Of a DNA stretch of 56,810 bases, positions 17,245-26,138 are shown in pieces. This DNA comes from a bacterium (lineage in GTDB: Bacteria; Bacillota; Clostridia; Oscillospirales; Ruminococcaceae): assembly GCA_004561545.1 (NCBI GenBank), contig SFVK01000013.1, positions 1-56,810 of the forward strand, in the 5' to 3' direction. Within the stretch, counting starts at the first letter, position 1, and every line of letters begins with the position of its first letter. A program made the translations under genes and the position numbers. The notes under the pieces were generated by a model, which did no database searches, was not told the DNA's origin, and worked only from the letters and a program-made list of their open reading frames with translations.

Positions 17245-17273
17245 TTGAAAAAAACTGAGAAATAAGGTAAAAT
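17245..17273 (+). promoter_or_regulatory. Sigma-A promoter of the sugar kinase gene
   Basis: TTGAAA (17245-17250), a 17-nt spacer and TAAAAT (17268-17273), about 50 nt before the kinase start codon. The region is AT-rich and sits just after the previous terminator. Confidence 0.8.
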
Positions 17274-17323
17274 GAAAACAATAAGAACGCCGCAGAAGCG
17301 GGTTCAGAAATGAGGTAACGGTT

Positions 17324-18412
17324 ATGGAACACTCGAACCCCCTGTTGATGCACAATGACAGCCCGGCCAAATTTATTACCATTGGCGAGGTGATGCTCCG
17401 TCTGACCCCGCCCAACTACGAAAAAATCCGTATGACCTCCAACTTTGAGGCCAGCTATGGCGGCAGCGAAGCCAACATCGCGCTGGCTCTGGCCAACCTT
17501 GGGGTGGACAGCACCTTCTTCAGCGTGGTGCCCAACAACTCTCTGGGCAAGAGCGCGGTGCGCTGGCTGCGGTCCAACGACGTCCACTGCACCCCCATGA
17601 TTCTCTCCACGCCCGAGGAAACCCCCACCCACCGTCTGGGTACTTATTATCTGGAAACCGGCTACGGCATCCGCGCCAGCAAGGTGATCTATGACCGCAA
17701 GCATTCTGCGATTACCGAGTACGACCTGAGCAAGGTGGACCTGGATGCGCTGTTCGACGGCTTTGACTGGCTGCATCTGTCGGGCATCACCCCGGCGCTG
17801 AGCGAAAGCTGTGCCGACTTTATCCTCAAGTGCCTCCAGAAAGCCAAGGAGAAGGGCCTTACCGTCAGCTTTGACGGCAATTTCCGCAGCCGCCTGTGGA
17901 CCTGGGAACAGGCCCGGGACTACTGCACCCAGTGCCTGCCCTATGTGGATGTGCTTTTTGGCATTGAGCCCTACCATCTTTGGCGGGATGAAAACGACCA
18001 CAGCAAGGGCGATTACAAGGACGGCGTGCCCCTGCAGCCCAGCTACGAGCAGCAGGATGAAATCTTCCAGGCCTTCATCGAGCGGTACCCCAACCTCAAG
18101 TGCATTGCCCGCCATGTGCGCTACGCCCATTCCGGCTCTGAGAACAGCCTCAAGGCCTTTATGTGGTATGAGGGCCATACCTTCGAGAGCAAGCTCTTCA
18201 CCTTCAACATTCTGGACCGTGTGGGCGGCGGCGACGCCTTTGCCAGCGGCCTGATCTATGCCATGATGCACAACTACAAGGCGATGGATATGATCAATTT
18301 CGCCGTGGCCAGCTCGGTCATCAAGCACACCATCCACGGCGACGCCAACATTACCGATGATGTGGACACCATCCGCAACCTGATGAACATGAACTACGAC
18401 ATCAAGCGGTGA
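17324..18412 (+). CDS. kdgK: PfkB-family sugar kinase, probably 2-keto-3-deoxygluconate kinase
   Basis: Probably phosphorylates 2-dehydro-3-deoxy-D-gluconate in uronate/pectin breakdown. PfkB signatures are present: ITIGEVMLRLTPPNYEKI at the start, YGGSEANIALALANLG near 46-61, and the catalytic GGGDAFASGLIY near 300-311 with its aspartate base. The 362-residue length is larger than most ribokinases (about 300), with an insertion near 225-245 (LWRDENDHSKGDYKDG). No other uronate gene is adjacent, so the substrate is inferred only from overall similarity to KDG kinases. GAGGTAACGG ribosome binding site; own promoter and terminator. Confidence 0.78.
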   Translation: MEHSNPLLMHNDSPAKFITIGEVMLRLTPPNYEKIRMTSNFEASYGGSEANIALALANLGVDSTFFSVVPNNSLGKSAVRWLRSNDVHCTPMILSTPEETPTHRLGTYYLETGYGIRASKVIYDRKHSAITEYDLSKVDLDALFDGFDWLHLSGITPALSESCADFILKCLQKAKEKGLTVSFDGNFRSRLWTWEQARDYCTQCLPYVDVLFGIEPYHLWRDENDHSKGDYKDGVPLQPSYEQQDEIFQAFIERYPNLKCIARHVRYAHSGSENSLKAFMWYEGHTFESKLFTFNILDRVGGGDAFASGLIYAMMHNYKAMDMINFAVASSVIKHTIHGDANITDDVDTIRNLMNMNYDIKR

Positions 18413-18430
18413 TTGGAAGCAATCCATCCG

Positions 18431-18470
18431 GGCGGGAGCTCCGGCACAGTGCCGGGACCCCGCCTTTTTT
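18431..18470 (+). terminator. Terminator of the sugar kinase gene
   Basis: GGCGGG plus CCGGCA on one side pair with TGCCGG plus CCCGCC on the other, with a small internal loop, and six T follow (18465-18470). Confidence 0.9.
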
Positions 18471-18490
18471 GCGCCGGGGCTTGCATGGCG

Positions 18491-18499
18491 TGCTATAAT
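18491..18499 (+). promoter_or_regulatory. Extended -10 promoter of the ywlG-yggS unit
   Basis: TGCTATAAT at 18491-18499 is a perfect extended -10, 22 nt before the start codon. No good -35 is visible at the right distance (the position falls just after the preceding terminator). Confidence 0.65.
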
Positions 18500-18520
18500 A
18501 GAACCGGAGGGTGAGCAACT

Positions 18521-19096
18521 ATGTCAGAACAGAAACCAACCATTGATTTGGGCGAAATCACCGCCCAGTCCCGCCAGGCAGTCACCGAGCTGCTGGCGGA
18601 GGCAAAGCTGGAGGCGGGGGATGTGTTTGTCATCGGCTGTTCCAGCAGCGAGATTGTGGGCGGACATATCGGCAGGGACAGCAGCATGGAAGCCGCTGCC
18701 GCCGTGCTGGCGGGCGTTCTGCCCGTTTTGAAGGAGCAGGGCATTTATCTGGCAGCCCAGTGCTGTGAGCACCTGAACCGGGCCATTGTCATTGAGCGGG
18801 AGGCCGCCCGCCGCTATGGCTGGGAGCCGGTGTGCGCCGTGCCGCAGCCCCACGCGGGCGGCAGCTGGGCCACTAGCTGCTGGCGGGCCTTTGAGCATCC
18901 GGTTCTGGTGGAGGAAGTCCGCGCCGGTGCGGGCATCGACATCGGTGGAACCCTCATTGGGATGCACCTTCGCCGGGTGGCGGTGCCGGTGCGGCTGAGC
19001 CTGGGCAAGATCGGCCAGGCCACTATTCTCTGCGCCCGCACGCGGCCCAAATATATCGGCGGCGCCCGCGCCGTTTACGAGGAGGCACAGCAATGA
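18521..19096 (+). CDS. YwlG-like protein of the UPF0340/TIGR01440 family
   Basis: A 191-residue protein of unknown function found in many Firmicutes. Family features are GCSSSEIVGGHIG near 45-57, CCEHLNRAIVIEREAA near 87-102, and HAGGSWATSCW near 117. In Bacillus subtilis the homologue ywlG lies near glyA. It overlaps the next gene by four bases (ATGA), so the two are translationally coupled. GGAGGGTG ribosome binding site. Confidence 0.85.
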   Translation: MSEQKPTIDLGEITAQSRQAVTELLAEAKLEAGDVFVIGCSSSEIVGGHIGRDSSMEAAAAVLAGVLPVLKEQGIYLAAQCCEHLNRAIVIEREAARRYGWEPVCAVPQPHAGGSWATSCWRAFEHPVLVEEVRAGAGIDIGGTLIGMHLRRVAVPVRLSLGKIGQATILCARTRPKYIGGARAVYEEAQQ

Positions 19097-19809
19097 TCCC
19101 ACAGCAGCAACTGAGCGCTATGACAGAAAATGTGGCGAAGATTCGTGAAACTATGGCCCAAGCTGCCCGGGAAGCCGGGCGCGACCCGTCGGAGATTCTT
19201 TTGTGCGCGGCCTGCAAGACCCGCACGGTGGAGGAGGTGACCGCCAGCGCCGCGCTGCCCATCGACCTGTTTGGGGAAAACCATGTGCAGGAGCTGGTGG
19301 AAAAGACCGATGCCGGGGCCTACTGCGGCAAACCGGGACACTTCATCGGCCATCTGCAGACCAACAAGGTCAACAAGGTGGTGGGACGCGCCGCCCTCAT
19401 CGAGAGCGTGGACAGCGTGCGCCTTCTGGATAAAATCGAGCACGCAGCAGCGGCCGCCGGCCTGACCCAGGAGATCCTGATTGAGATCAACATTGGCGAG
19501 GAGAGCAGCAAATCCGGCGTGGACGTGGACGGTCTCTGGGCGCTGGCAGAGTCGGCCATGAACCGGCCCCATGTCCGGCTGCGCGGCCTGATGGCCATTC
19601 CGCCGGCCACCGCAACCCCCGACGAGACCCGCGCCTTCTTTGCCCGGATGCGGGAGCTCTTGACCCAGGCCCGGAGCCGGTTCGGCAGCGAGCTGGATGT
19701 GCTGTCGATGGGGATGAGCGGCGACTATCCGCTGGCCATCCGGGAGGGCGCCACCATCGTCCGCATCGGCACCGCCATCTACGGTGCGCGGGATTACAGC
19801 AAAAAATAA
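19093..19809 (+). CDS. YggS-family PLP homeostasis protein
   Basis: A 238-residue single-domain alanine-racemase fold protein that binds pyridoxal phosphate and balances cellular B6 levels rather than acting as a racemase. The PLP lysine is Lys42 in LCAACKTRT. FGENHVQELVEK, HFIGHLQTNKVNKV and the end part LSMGMSGDYPLAIREGATIV with RIGTAIYG are conserved. Coupled to the gene before it. Confidence 0.92.
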   Translation: MIPQQQLSAMTENVAKIRETMAQAAREAGRDPSEILLCAACKTRTVEEVTASAALPIDLFGENHVQELVEKTDAGAYCGKPGHFIGHLQTNKVNKVVGRAALIESVDSVRLLDKIEHAAAAAGLTQEILIEINIGEESSKSGVDVDGLWALAESAMNRPHVRLRGLMAIPPATATPDETRAFFARMRELLTQARSRFGSELDVLSMGMSGDYPLAIREGATIVRIGTAIYGARDYSKK

Positions 19810-19818
19810 AGCACAGAG

Positions 19819-19861
19819 AAAAAGGGGAGAGCGCCCGGCAAGGTCCGGGCCTCTCCCCTTT
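19819..19861. terminator. Bidirectional terminator between yggS and apbE
   Basis: AAAGGGGAGAG and CCCGG pair with CCGGG and CTCTCCCCTTT. The stem carries A-runs on the left and T-runs on the right, so it can serve the plus-strand yggS and the convergent minus-strand apbE. The 82 nt from here to the apbE stop show nothing else. Confidence 0.85.
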
Positions 19862-19943
19862 GATGATGAGCCATACTGCGCCATTCACAGCCAACGCTTT
19901 GCGCGCCGCAGCGGTGCGCAGAGCTGTGCGGTATGCCTTTGGC

Positions 19944-21035
19944 TTATTCTCCGGTCCAGCCGCTGCTGGCGGTCAGCGTCTCGTCGGGCAGCATCCACAG
20001 CGCTTCCACGCCGTCCAGCCGCTCTACCAGCGCCTGACCCTGTTCCACCGGCAGACAAAACAGTCCGGTGGAGAGAGCGTCGCCCTCGGCGCTGCTGGAA
20101 CAGAGCACCGCCACGCTGCTCATATAGCGGGCGGGCTGCCGGGTGGTCAGGTCAATCAGGTGGTGATACCGCACGCCGTCCACGGTGAAATACCGCTGAT
20201 AGTCCCCGCTGATGACCAGGCTTTGCCCCGGCTGCAGTTCCACCGCCTGCACATAGCTGGCGGTGGCGTACTGGCCGTCCTGCCCGGGCCAGGGATTGTC
20301 CACCCCGGCGGTCCATCGGCTGCCGTCCGGCTTGGTTCCGATGGCCCGCACATTGCCGCCCACATTGAGCAGCGCGCTGGTCAAACCCCGCGCTTCAGCC
20401 CCCAGGGCGCACTGTTCCACCGCGTAACCCTTGCCCATGCTGCCCACATCCAGCCGCAGTTCTGGGTCGGCGAACCGGACTGTTCCGGCCTGCTCGTCCA
20501 GAATCAGGTCCCCGGGATCGCAGTGGGCCGCAGCGGCCCGCAGATCGGCCTCGTCAGGCAGAACATCTGCGCTTGCCTCGCCCTGATTGCCTGCGGCCTC
20601 CCGGGCGTCGTGCCAGTAGCGCAGCACCGCGCCGGCCGCCACATTGCAGGCGCCGCCGGTGGTCTGGTACATTTCCTTGCCAAAACGCAGCAAGTCCATG
20701 ATTTCACTGCCCACCGGCACCGCCTCACCGGCAGCCCGGGCGTTGACGGCGGCCATGTTGGTCACGCCGTCGTATTCCGTGTAGATGTCGTAAAGCTGAT
20801 GATAGTGCAGCAGATCCGCGTGCAGCGCCTCCATCTGTTCGTTCCATTCGGCTTCGCTGGACGCGTAGCCCGTCACCACCGTGACGGTGTCAAACGCGTC
20901 CCACCAGGTCACCGAGTATTTCTCCATCGCCGGTGTGCGGTGGGCGCCCCAGACCAGCAGGGCGATCACCAGCGCGGCGGCAGCCAGTACACACAATGCG
21001 GCCCGGCGTTTTTTGGGGGAAGCAGACTTGCTCAT
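19944..21035 (-). CDS. apbE: FAD:protein FMN transferase, membrane-anchored ApbE
   Basis: Attaches FMN covalently to threonine residues of target flavoproteins such as RNF/NQR subunits, outside the membrane. One membrane segment (about residues 12-30) follows a basic start. The ApbE fold shows MGKGYAVEQ (GSMGKGYAVE), LLNVGGNVRAIGTKPDG and the metal-site end with SSAEGDALSTGLFCL. The start MSKSASPKKRR at 21035 overlaps the preceding gene by four bases (ATGA); a longer open frame upstream is not family-like. 363 residues. No RNF gene is in the window. Confidence 0.9.
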   Translation of the reverse strand: MSKSASPKKRRAALCVLAAAALVIALLVWGAHRTPAMEKYSVTWWDAFDTVTVVTGYASSEAEWNEQMEALHADLLHYHQLYDIYTEYDGVTNMAAVNARAAGEAVPVGSEIMDLLRFGKEMYQTTGGACNVAAGAVLRYWHDAREAAGNQGEASADVLPDEADLRAAAAHCDPGDLILDEQAGTVRFADPELRLDVGSMGKGYAVEQCALGAEARGLTSALLNVGGNVRAIGTKPDGSRWTAGVDNPWPGQDGQYATASYVQAVELQPGQSLVISGDYQRYFTVDGVRYHHLIDLTTRQPARYMSSVAVLCSSSAEGDALSTGLFCLPVEQGQALVERLDGVEALWMLPDETLTASSGWTGE

Positions 21036-21427
21036 GATTTGCCCTCCAGCGCGGTGTGCTCCTGGCACAATTCCTCCAGCAGCGCACCCAGGGTCCAGGA
21101 CCGGCTGGTGGGGGTTACCATAGCGCGCAGAGGAATCGGTGCGCCGCCGCGGCGCACCCCCTCCAGAAAGGCGTTCAGGTCCCCGTTGTCGTGGCGCAGC
21201 CCGGATATGATCATGGCGGGCAGCCCGGTGGGGGCGGTTCCCGGGGCGGGGGCGTGCCGCCCCCGGCACAGATCGCCGACGGTGGTGTTCAGGTCCTGCT
21301 CACTCACCGGACGTACCCGCAGCCCGTAGGGCCGGGCGGCGTGCTCCACCGCCGCAAAGGCGGCGGTGCCGGGGGCAATGCGCCACAGCAGGACGCAGCG
21401 GGGTTGCTGTTCAATGCGTGCTTTCAT
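21032..21427 (-). CDS. DUF3783 domain protein
   Basis: A 131-residue protein of unknown function, set at ATG 21427 by AAGGAGA just upstream. The C-terminal half resembles DUF3783: PAMIISGLRHDNGDLNAFLE, then RAMVTPTSRSWTLGALLEEL. It lies between secA and apbE on the same strand and is coupled to apbE. Confidence 0.6.
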   Translation of the reverse strand: MKARIEQQPRCVLLWRIAPGTAAFAAVEHAARPYGLRVRPVSEQDLNTTVGDLCRGRHAPAPGTAPTGLPAMIISGLRHDNGDLNAFLEGVRRGGAPIPLRAMVTPTSRSWTLGALLEELCQEHTALEGKS

Positions 21428-21456
21428 GCGTTCTCCTTGCACAGTTGTTTGCTCTT

Positions 21457-21489
21457 AAAAAGCGCGGGGCCGCAACAGGCCGCCGCGCT
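21457..21489 (-). terminator. Terminator after secA
   Basis: Read on the minus strand, AGCGCGG and GGCC pair with GGCC and CCGCGCT (one bulged base), followed by TTTTT. It separates secA from the DUF3783-apbE pair, although read-through is likely because no clear promoter lies between. Confidence 0.85.
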
Positions 21490-21499
21490 TGTGTATGGG

Positions 21500-24370
21500 T
21501 TACAGGTCGGGATGGTATTCCTTGCAGGCGCATTTCTTCCATTTCAGGCCGCTGCCGCAGGGGCAGGGATCGTTGCGGCCAATCTTGGTGACCCGCACCG
21601 GGGCGCTTCCCTTGGCGCCGGGCCGCTGGGGTGCGCCCTCGCCGGTGGGCTTGGCGACCTGCTCCCGCTTGGGTTCCTGGCTCTGCTGGCGGACCTCGAT
21701 GGTCAGCAGCATGTGTACCGCGTCCTCCCGGATGGAGGCGATCATCTCGTCGAACATGGCAAAGCCCTCGATGCGGTACTCCACCACGGGGTCTTTCTGG
21801 CCGTAGCCGCGCAGGCCCATGCCCTGCTTGAGCTGATCCATGTTGTCAATGTGCTCCATCCACTTGGAGTCCACATTGCGCAGCAGGCAGATGCGCTCCA
21901 GCTCGCGCATCATGGGGGCGCCGTATTTCTTTTCCTTGGCTTCCAGAATGCTCATGCCCCGGTCGTAGAGCGTTTTCTCAATCTCCTCCCGGGTGATTTC
22001 GTTGAGCTGTTCGGAGGTGTAGTTGAAATCGGTGGGCAGGCACAGCCAGTTCATATAGTGGCGGCGCAGGGCGGCAAAATCCCAGTCGTCGGCGCTGTCG
22101 CCGCTCAGGAAGGCGGTGCAGCTCTCGTGGATGGACTCCTTCATCATCTCATGGAGCTTGTCCGAGATATCCTCCCCGTCCAGCACCATCTGGCGCTGCT
22201 TGTAGATGATCTCGCGCTGCTGGTTCATCACATCGTCGTACTGCAGCACCTGTTTGCGGATGGCAAAGTTGGAAGCCTCCAGCTTTTTCTGGGCGCTCTC
22301 GATGGTGTTGGTGATGAGCTTGTTCTCAATGGGCATATCTTCCTCAAGGCCCATGGAATCCATCAGATTCTGCACCCGCTCGCCGCCAAAAATGCGCATC
22401 AGGTCGTCTTCCAGGCTCAGGAAGAACCGGGACGCACCGGGGTCGCCCTGACGGCCGGCACGGCCGCGCAGCTGGTTGTCAATGCGGCGGCTCTCATGCC
22501 GCTCGGTGCCGATGATGAACAGGCCGCCGGCCTCGCGCACCGCCTCGGCTTCCTTTTTAACCTGGGGCTCAAACTGGGCCACCAGCTCGTCAAAGCGCTT
22601 GCGGGCGGCCAGAACCTCCGCGTTGTCGGTGTCGGCATGGCCATCGCACTCGGTCATCAGCAGTTCCATGCGGGCGTCAAACTCGGCGTCCGGCGGGGTG
22701 GGCAGCTCGGTGCCCTGCGCTTTGGCCCGGGCCTTGGCGTGCTCATACTCGTCCCTGGCGGCGGCAAGATCGGCGCTCAACTTTTGGGAAAGCTCCTTGC
22801 GCAGTGCAGCTTTGGCCATATAGGTCACGTTGCCGCCCAGCATAATATCGGTGCCACGGCCTGCCATGTTGGTGGCGATGGTCACGGCGCCCTGCTTGCC
22901 TGCCTGGGCAACGATCTCGGCCTCGCGTTCGTGCTGCTTGGCGTTCAGCACATTGTGGGCAATGCCGCGCTGCTTGAGCAGTTTGGACAGCGCCTCGCTC
23001 TTCTCCACGCTGACGGTACCCACCAGAACAGGCTGGCCTTTGGCGTGGCATTCCGCCACCTGGTCAATGACCGCCTTGTACTTGCCGTTGACCGTCTTGT
23101 AGACGCTGTCCGGCAGGTCCTTGCGGGCGCGGGGCTTGTTGGTGGGGATGCTCACGATCTGCAGGCCGTAGATTTCGCTGAACTCGTCCGCTTCGGTGGA
23201 GGCGGTGCCGGTCATGCCGGCCAGTTTTTTGTACATACGGAAGTAATTCTGGAAGGTGATGGAGGCCAGCGTTTTGCTCTCTGCGGCGACGTTGACGCCT
23301 TCCTTGGCCTCAATGGCCTGGTGCAGACCATCGTTGAAGCGGCGGCCGTACATCAGGCGGCCGGTGAACTCATCCACGATGATGACCTCGCCGTCCTTGA
23401 CGATATAGTCGGTGTCCCGGTGCATCACGCCCCGGGCCTTGATGGCGCCGTCAATGTAGTGGCGCAGCGTCATGTTGTCGGCGTCCGCCAGATTGTCCAC
23501 CTTGAACCAGGCCTCGGCCTTTTTCACGCCGGATTCGGTCAGGGTGCAGGTCTTGTGCTTCTCGTCCACCACATAGTCGCCGTCCACCTGTTCGTCGGCC
23601 TCCACCTTGTCATCCAGCTCGACGATGACGGACTTTTTCAGCGTCTTGGCAAAGTCGTCGGCGCGCTTGTACATCACGCTGGAATCCTCGCCCTTGCCGG
23701 AGATGATCAGCGGGGTGCGGGCCTCGTCGATGAGGATGGAGTCCACCTCGTCCACAATGGCGTAGGCGTGGCCGCGCTGGACCATGTTGGCCTTATAAAC
23801 CACCATGTTGTCCCGCAGATAGTCGAACCCGAACTCATTGTTGGTGCCGTAGGTGACGTCCGCCAGATACGCCTTGCGGCGGTCGCCGGGCTGAACGTCA
23901 TGAATCACCAGGCCCACCGTAAGGCCCAGGAACCGGTAGACCTTGCCCATCCACTCGCTGTCGCGCTTGGCCAGGTAGTCGTTGACGGTGACAACGTGAA
24001 CACCCTCGCCGGTCAGTGCGTTGAGGTAAACCGGCATGGTGGCCACCAGCGTCTTGCCTTCGCCGGTCTGCATCTCGGCAATGCAGGAGCGGTGCAGCAC
24101 AATGCCGCCGATGACCTGCACGGGATAGGGCTTGAGACCCAGAACACGCCAGTCCGCCTCGCGGCAGACGGCGAAGGCCTCGGGCAGAATATCGTCCAGC
24201 GTGGCGCCGTTTTTGAGTTTTTCTTTGAAATAGGGGGTCTTGGCCTGAAGCTCCTCATCGGAGAGCTTTTGCATCTGCGGCTCCAGCTCCAGCACCTTGT
24301 TGGCAATGGGCTTGATCCGCTTTAATTCCTTGTCGGAAAAGGTTCCGAACAGTTTCTCCATAAAAGACAT
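21500..24370 (-). CDS. secA: Preprotein translocase ATPase SecA
   Basis: The ATP motor that pushes preproteins through SecYEG. Walker A is GEGKT at residues 103-107 (MQTGEGKTL). NNEFGFDYLRDNM and VDEVDSILIDEARTPLIISG are DEAD-motor motifs. The second motor domain has TNMAGRGTDIMLGGNV and RGRAGRQGDPG. The tail is the zinc SEC-C motif RNDPCPCGSGLKWKKCAC. 956 residues from ATG 24370; CAGGTG upstream is a weak ribosome binding site, and ATG 24361 is possible. A strong promoter lies 78 nt upstream. Confidence 0.97.
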   Translation of the reverse strand: MSFMEKLFGTFSDKELKRIKPIANKVLELEPQMQKLSDEELQAKTPYFKEKLKNGATLDDILPEAFAVCREADWRVLGLKPYPVQVIGGIVLHRSCIAEMQTGEGKTLVATMPVYLNALTGEGVHVVTVNDYLAKRDSEWMGKVYRFLGLTVGLVIHDVQPGDRRKAYLADVTYGTNNEFGFDYLRDNMVVYKANMVQRGHAYAIVDEVDSILIDEARTPLIISGKGEDSSVMYKRADDFAKTLKKSVIVELDDKVEADEQVDGDYVVDEKHKTCTLTESGVKKAEAWFKVDNLADADNMTLRHYIDGAIKARGVMHRDTDYIVKDGEVIIVDEFTGRLMYGRRFNDGLHQAIEAKEGVNVAAESKTLASITFQNYFRMYKKLAGMTGTASTEADEFSEIYGLQIVSIPTNKPRARKDLPDSVYKTVNGKYKAVIDQVAECHAKGQPVLVGTVSVEKSEALSKLLKQRGIAHNVLNAKQHEREAEIVAQAGKQGAVTIATNMAGRGTDIMLGGNVTYMAKAALRKELSQKLSADLAAARDEYEHAKARAKAQGTELPTPPDAEFDARMELLMTECDGHADTDNAEVLAARKRFDELVAQFEPQVKKEAEAVREAGGLFIIGTERHESRRIDNQLRGRAGRQGDPGASRFFLSLEDDLMRIFGGERVQNLMDSMGLEEDMPIENKLITNTIESAQKKLEASNFAIRKQVLQYDDVMNQQREIIYKQRQMVLDGEDISDKLHEMMKESIHESCTAFLSGDSADDWDFAALRRHYMNWLCLPTDFNYTSEQLNEITREEIEKTLYDRGMSILEAKEKKYGAPMMRELERICLLRNVDSKWMEHIDNMDQLKQGMGLRGYGQKDPVVEYRIEGFAMFDEMIASIREDAVHMLLTIEVRQQSQEPKREQVAKPTGEGAPQRPGAKGSAPVRVTKIGRNDPCPCGSGLKWKKCACKEYHPDL

Positions 24371-24447
24371 AGATAAACACCTGTATTTTCTGCCGCCACA
24401 GCGGCGCATGGCCCAAATGTCCTTTGAGCAATCGGATACACTCTAAT

Positions 24448-24477
24448 ATAATACACCCGCGCAGGCAATGCTGTCAA
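24448..24477 (-). promoter_or_regulatory. secA promoter, lying inside a terminator hairpin
   Basis: On the minus strand, TTGACA (24477-24472), an 18-nt spacer and TATTAT (24453-24448). The -35 sits in the loop and the -10 in the T-rich tail of the hairpin that ends the upstream DMT gene. Confidence 0.8.
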
Positions 24478-24491
24478 ACCTGCGCGGGTGT
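24453..24491 (-). terminator. Hairpin after the DMT transporter gene
   Basis: A perfect 13-bp stem, ACACCCGCGCAGG (24453-24465, plus strand) with CCTGCGCGGGTGT (24479-24491), 13-nt loop, followed on the minus strand by ATTATATT. It lies 27 nt after the DMT stop codon. Confidence 0.8.
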
Positions 24492-24518
24492 TATTCAGAA
24501 GAATTTTAGAATTTTCCT

Positions 24519-25448
24519 TCAGGAATGCTGTTTTGCCGCAGCCCGGGCGGGGGAAGGCTCCCTGCTCCCGCTCAAACTCAGCAGCACCAGCATCAGAAAG
24601 ATGCAGACAAATCCCAAAGCGTCCCAGGCGGTGAAGGGGGACCCCAGCACCAGTGTGCTGATGATGGCCGCCGTGACCGGCTCCGCAAAGCTGAACAGGC
24701 TGGATTTTGCCGGCCCGATCAGCTTGACGCCGCTCATGTAGCAGCTGAACGCCAGCACATTGCCGATGAGCACCACCGCCGCAATGCCCAGCACGCCCAT
24801 GGCGGTGGGGCGGTAGTGCATCTGCCAGGGACGAAAAATCAGCGAGAACGCTGCGCCGCCCATCAGGAACGCCCAGCCCTGCAGCATGGGGGTGGGATAT
24901 TGCTTTTGCAGGTTTTTGGGCCACATGGTGTAGATCACCACGCAGACCGCACTGGCCAGACCGCTGACCAGCGCTGCGGGCGAAACCGCCAGGTTGGTCA
25001 GACTGCCGTGGGTGGTCAGCAGAAAAACGCCCAGAAGCGCCAGCAGGACGCTCAGCAGCTCAAAGGGACGGGGGGAACGCCGGTCCATCAGGCAGGCGAC
25101 GCCCAGAATCAGAATGGGGGAGAGGTCCTGCAAAATGGTGGCCGTTCCGGCGGTGGAGAGCTGAATGGTAAGAAAATACAGGAACTGACAGCAGCTCACG
25201 CCGGCCAGGCCGTAAATCACCAGGTCGCGGGCGTTGCGCGCCGTGCGCCAGGGGTCCACCAGTTGCCGCCAGTTCCGCGCGCCGTACCAGGCACAGAGAA
25301 TCAGCCCCGCCAGCCCCAGCCGGATGGGCACCAGCCAGGTGGAATCCATCCCCTGGCGGGTGAACAGGTATTGGCCGACGCAACCGGAAACACCCCAGCA
25401 AGCACCGCCGAACATGGTCAGAAACGCGCCCTTTGCATGGTCGCTCAT
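24519..25448 (-). CDS. EamA/DMT-family transporter
   Basis: A 309-residue membrane protein with about ten hydrophobic segments in two EamA repeats; the second repeat has FSFAEPVTAAIISTLVLG, typical of the family. These proteins export metabolites such as amino acids; the substrate here is unknown. The start at 25448 (MSDHAKGAFLTMFGGACWG) is set by AAGGAG; it is 34 nt after the HAD gene region in the minus-strand order. Confidence 0.87.
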   Translation of the reverse strand: MSDHAKGAFLTMFGGACWGVSGCVGQYLFTRQGMDSTWLVPIRLGLAGLILCAWYGARNWRQLVDPWRTARNARDLVIYGLAGVSCCQFLYFLTIQLSTAGTATILQDLSPILILGVACLMDRRSPRPFELLSVLLALLGVFLLTTHGSLTNLAVSPAALVSGLASAVCVVIYTMWPKNLQKQYPTPMLQGWAFLMGGAAFSLIFRPWQMHYRPTAMGVLGIAAVVLIGNVLAFSCYMSGVKLIGPAKSSLFSFAEPVTAAIISTLVLGSPFTAWDALGFVCIFLMLVLLSLSGSREPSPARAAAKQHS

Positions 25449-25482
25449 TTTCAATCGGCTCCTTGTCATTTTCTCATCGGAT

Positions 25483-26127
25483 TCAGGTCAAAATTCTCCT
25501 TGCAGCCTCCAGCACGCTGCCGGTCACCGGGACCCCGGCGGCTTGCAGCGCGCTGCGGCTCTGGTGGCCGGCGCATTGCAGAACACAGGGCACCCCCATG
25601 GCGGCGGCAACCTCGGCATCGTGGACAGAGTCGCCGATCATCACGGCCCGGTCGGGCGCAAACCCTTCCTCCCGCAGATAGGCAAGACCGATCTCCACCT
25701 TGCTGCGGGCATAAATGTCCCCAAGACCCAGAAGGCGGTCAAAGCGGGAACGGATGCCCCGCTGGGAAACCTGCTGCTCCAGCGTGTCCCGCCGGGAAGC
25801 CGAGAGCACCACCTGCCGCACCCCGGCGCCGGAAAACAGATCCAGCGCCTCCAAGGCGCCGTCCGCCAGCGGGCAGGCGGCGGAGGCGGGGATGTAATCC
25901 TCCATATAGCTCCGGGCCAGCTCGTCGAAGGGCGTTCTGGAAAAGTCAAAGCCGGCGCGCACATAATAGTCCTGCACAGGGAAACAGAAAATCTCCCGGT
26001 ACTGCGTTTTGTCGTAGCGCTGGGGATAGTGGAACCGGGCCAGCAGACGGTTGAGCGCGTCCACACACAGATCCACATCATCCAGCAGGGTGCCATTCCA
26101 GTCCCACAGAACAAGACTCGGGTGCAT
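25483..26127 (-). CDS. HAD-family hydrolase, phosphoglycolate phosphatase-like
   Basis: A 214-residue HAD phosphatase. Motif I is DWNGTLLDD (near residue 9), motif II is VVLSASRR near 110, and motif III/IV is VMIGDSVHDAEVAAAMGVP near 170-188. The substrate is not known. An AAGGAGGCGC ribosome binding site precedes the ATG, 11 nt after the transporter gene that lies upstream on this strand. Confidence 0.85.
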   Translation of the reverse strand: MHPSLVLWDWNGTLLDDVDLCVDALNRLLARFHYPQRYDKTQYREIFCFPVQDYYVRAGFDFSRTPFDELARSYMEDYIPASAACPLADGALEALDLFSGAGVRQVVLSASRRDTLEQQVSQRGIRSRFDRLLGLGDIYARSKVEIGLAYLREEGFAPDRAVMIGDSVHDAEVAAAMGVPCVLQCAGHQSRSALQAAGVPVTGSVLEAARRILT

Positions 26128-26138
26128 GAGCGCCTCCT

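Noticed and set aside
21056..24325. A 1089-codon plus-strand open frame opposite secA
   Set aside because: It is the antisense shadow of a GC-rich real gene; its translation is rich in Gly, Val, His and Leu runs with no family motif, while the minus strand is clearly SecA.
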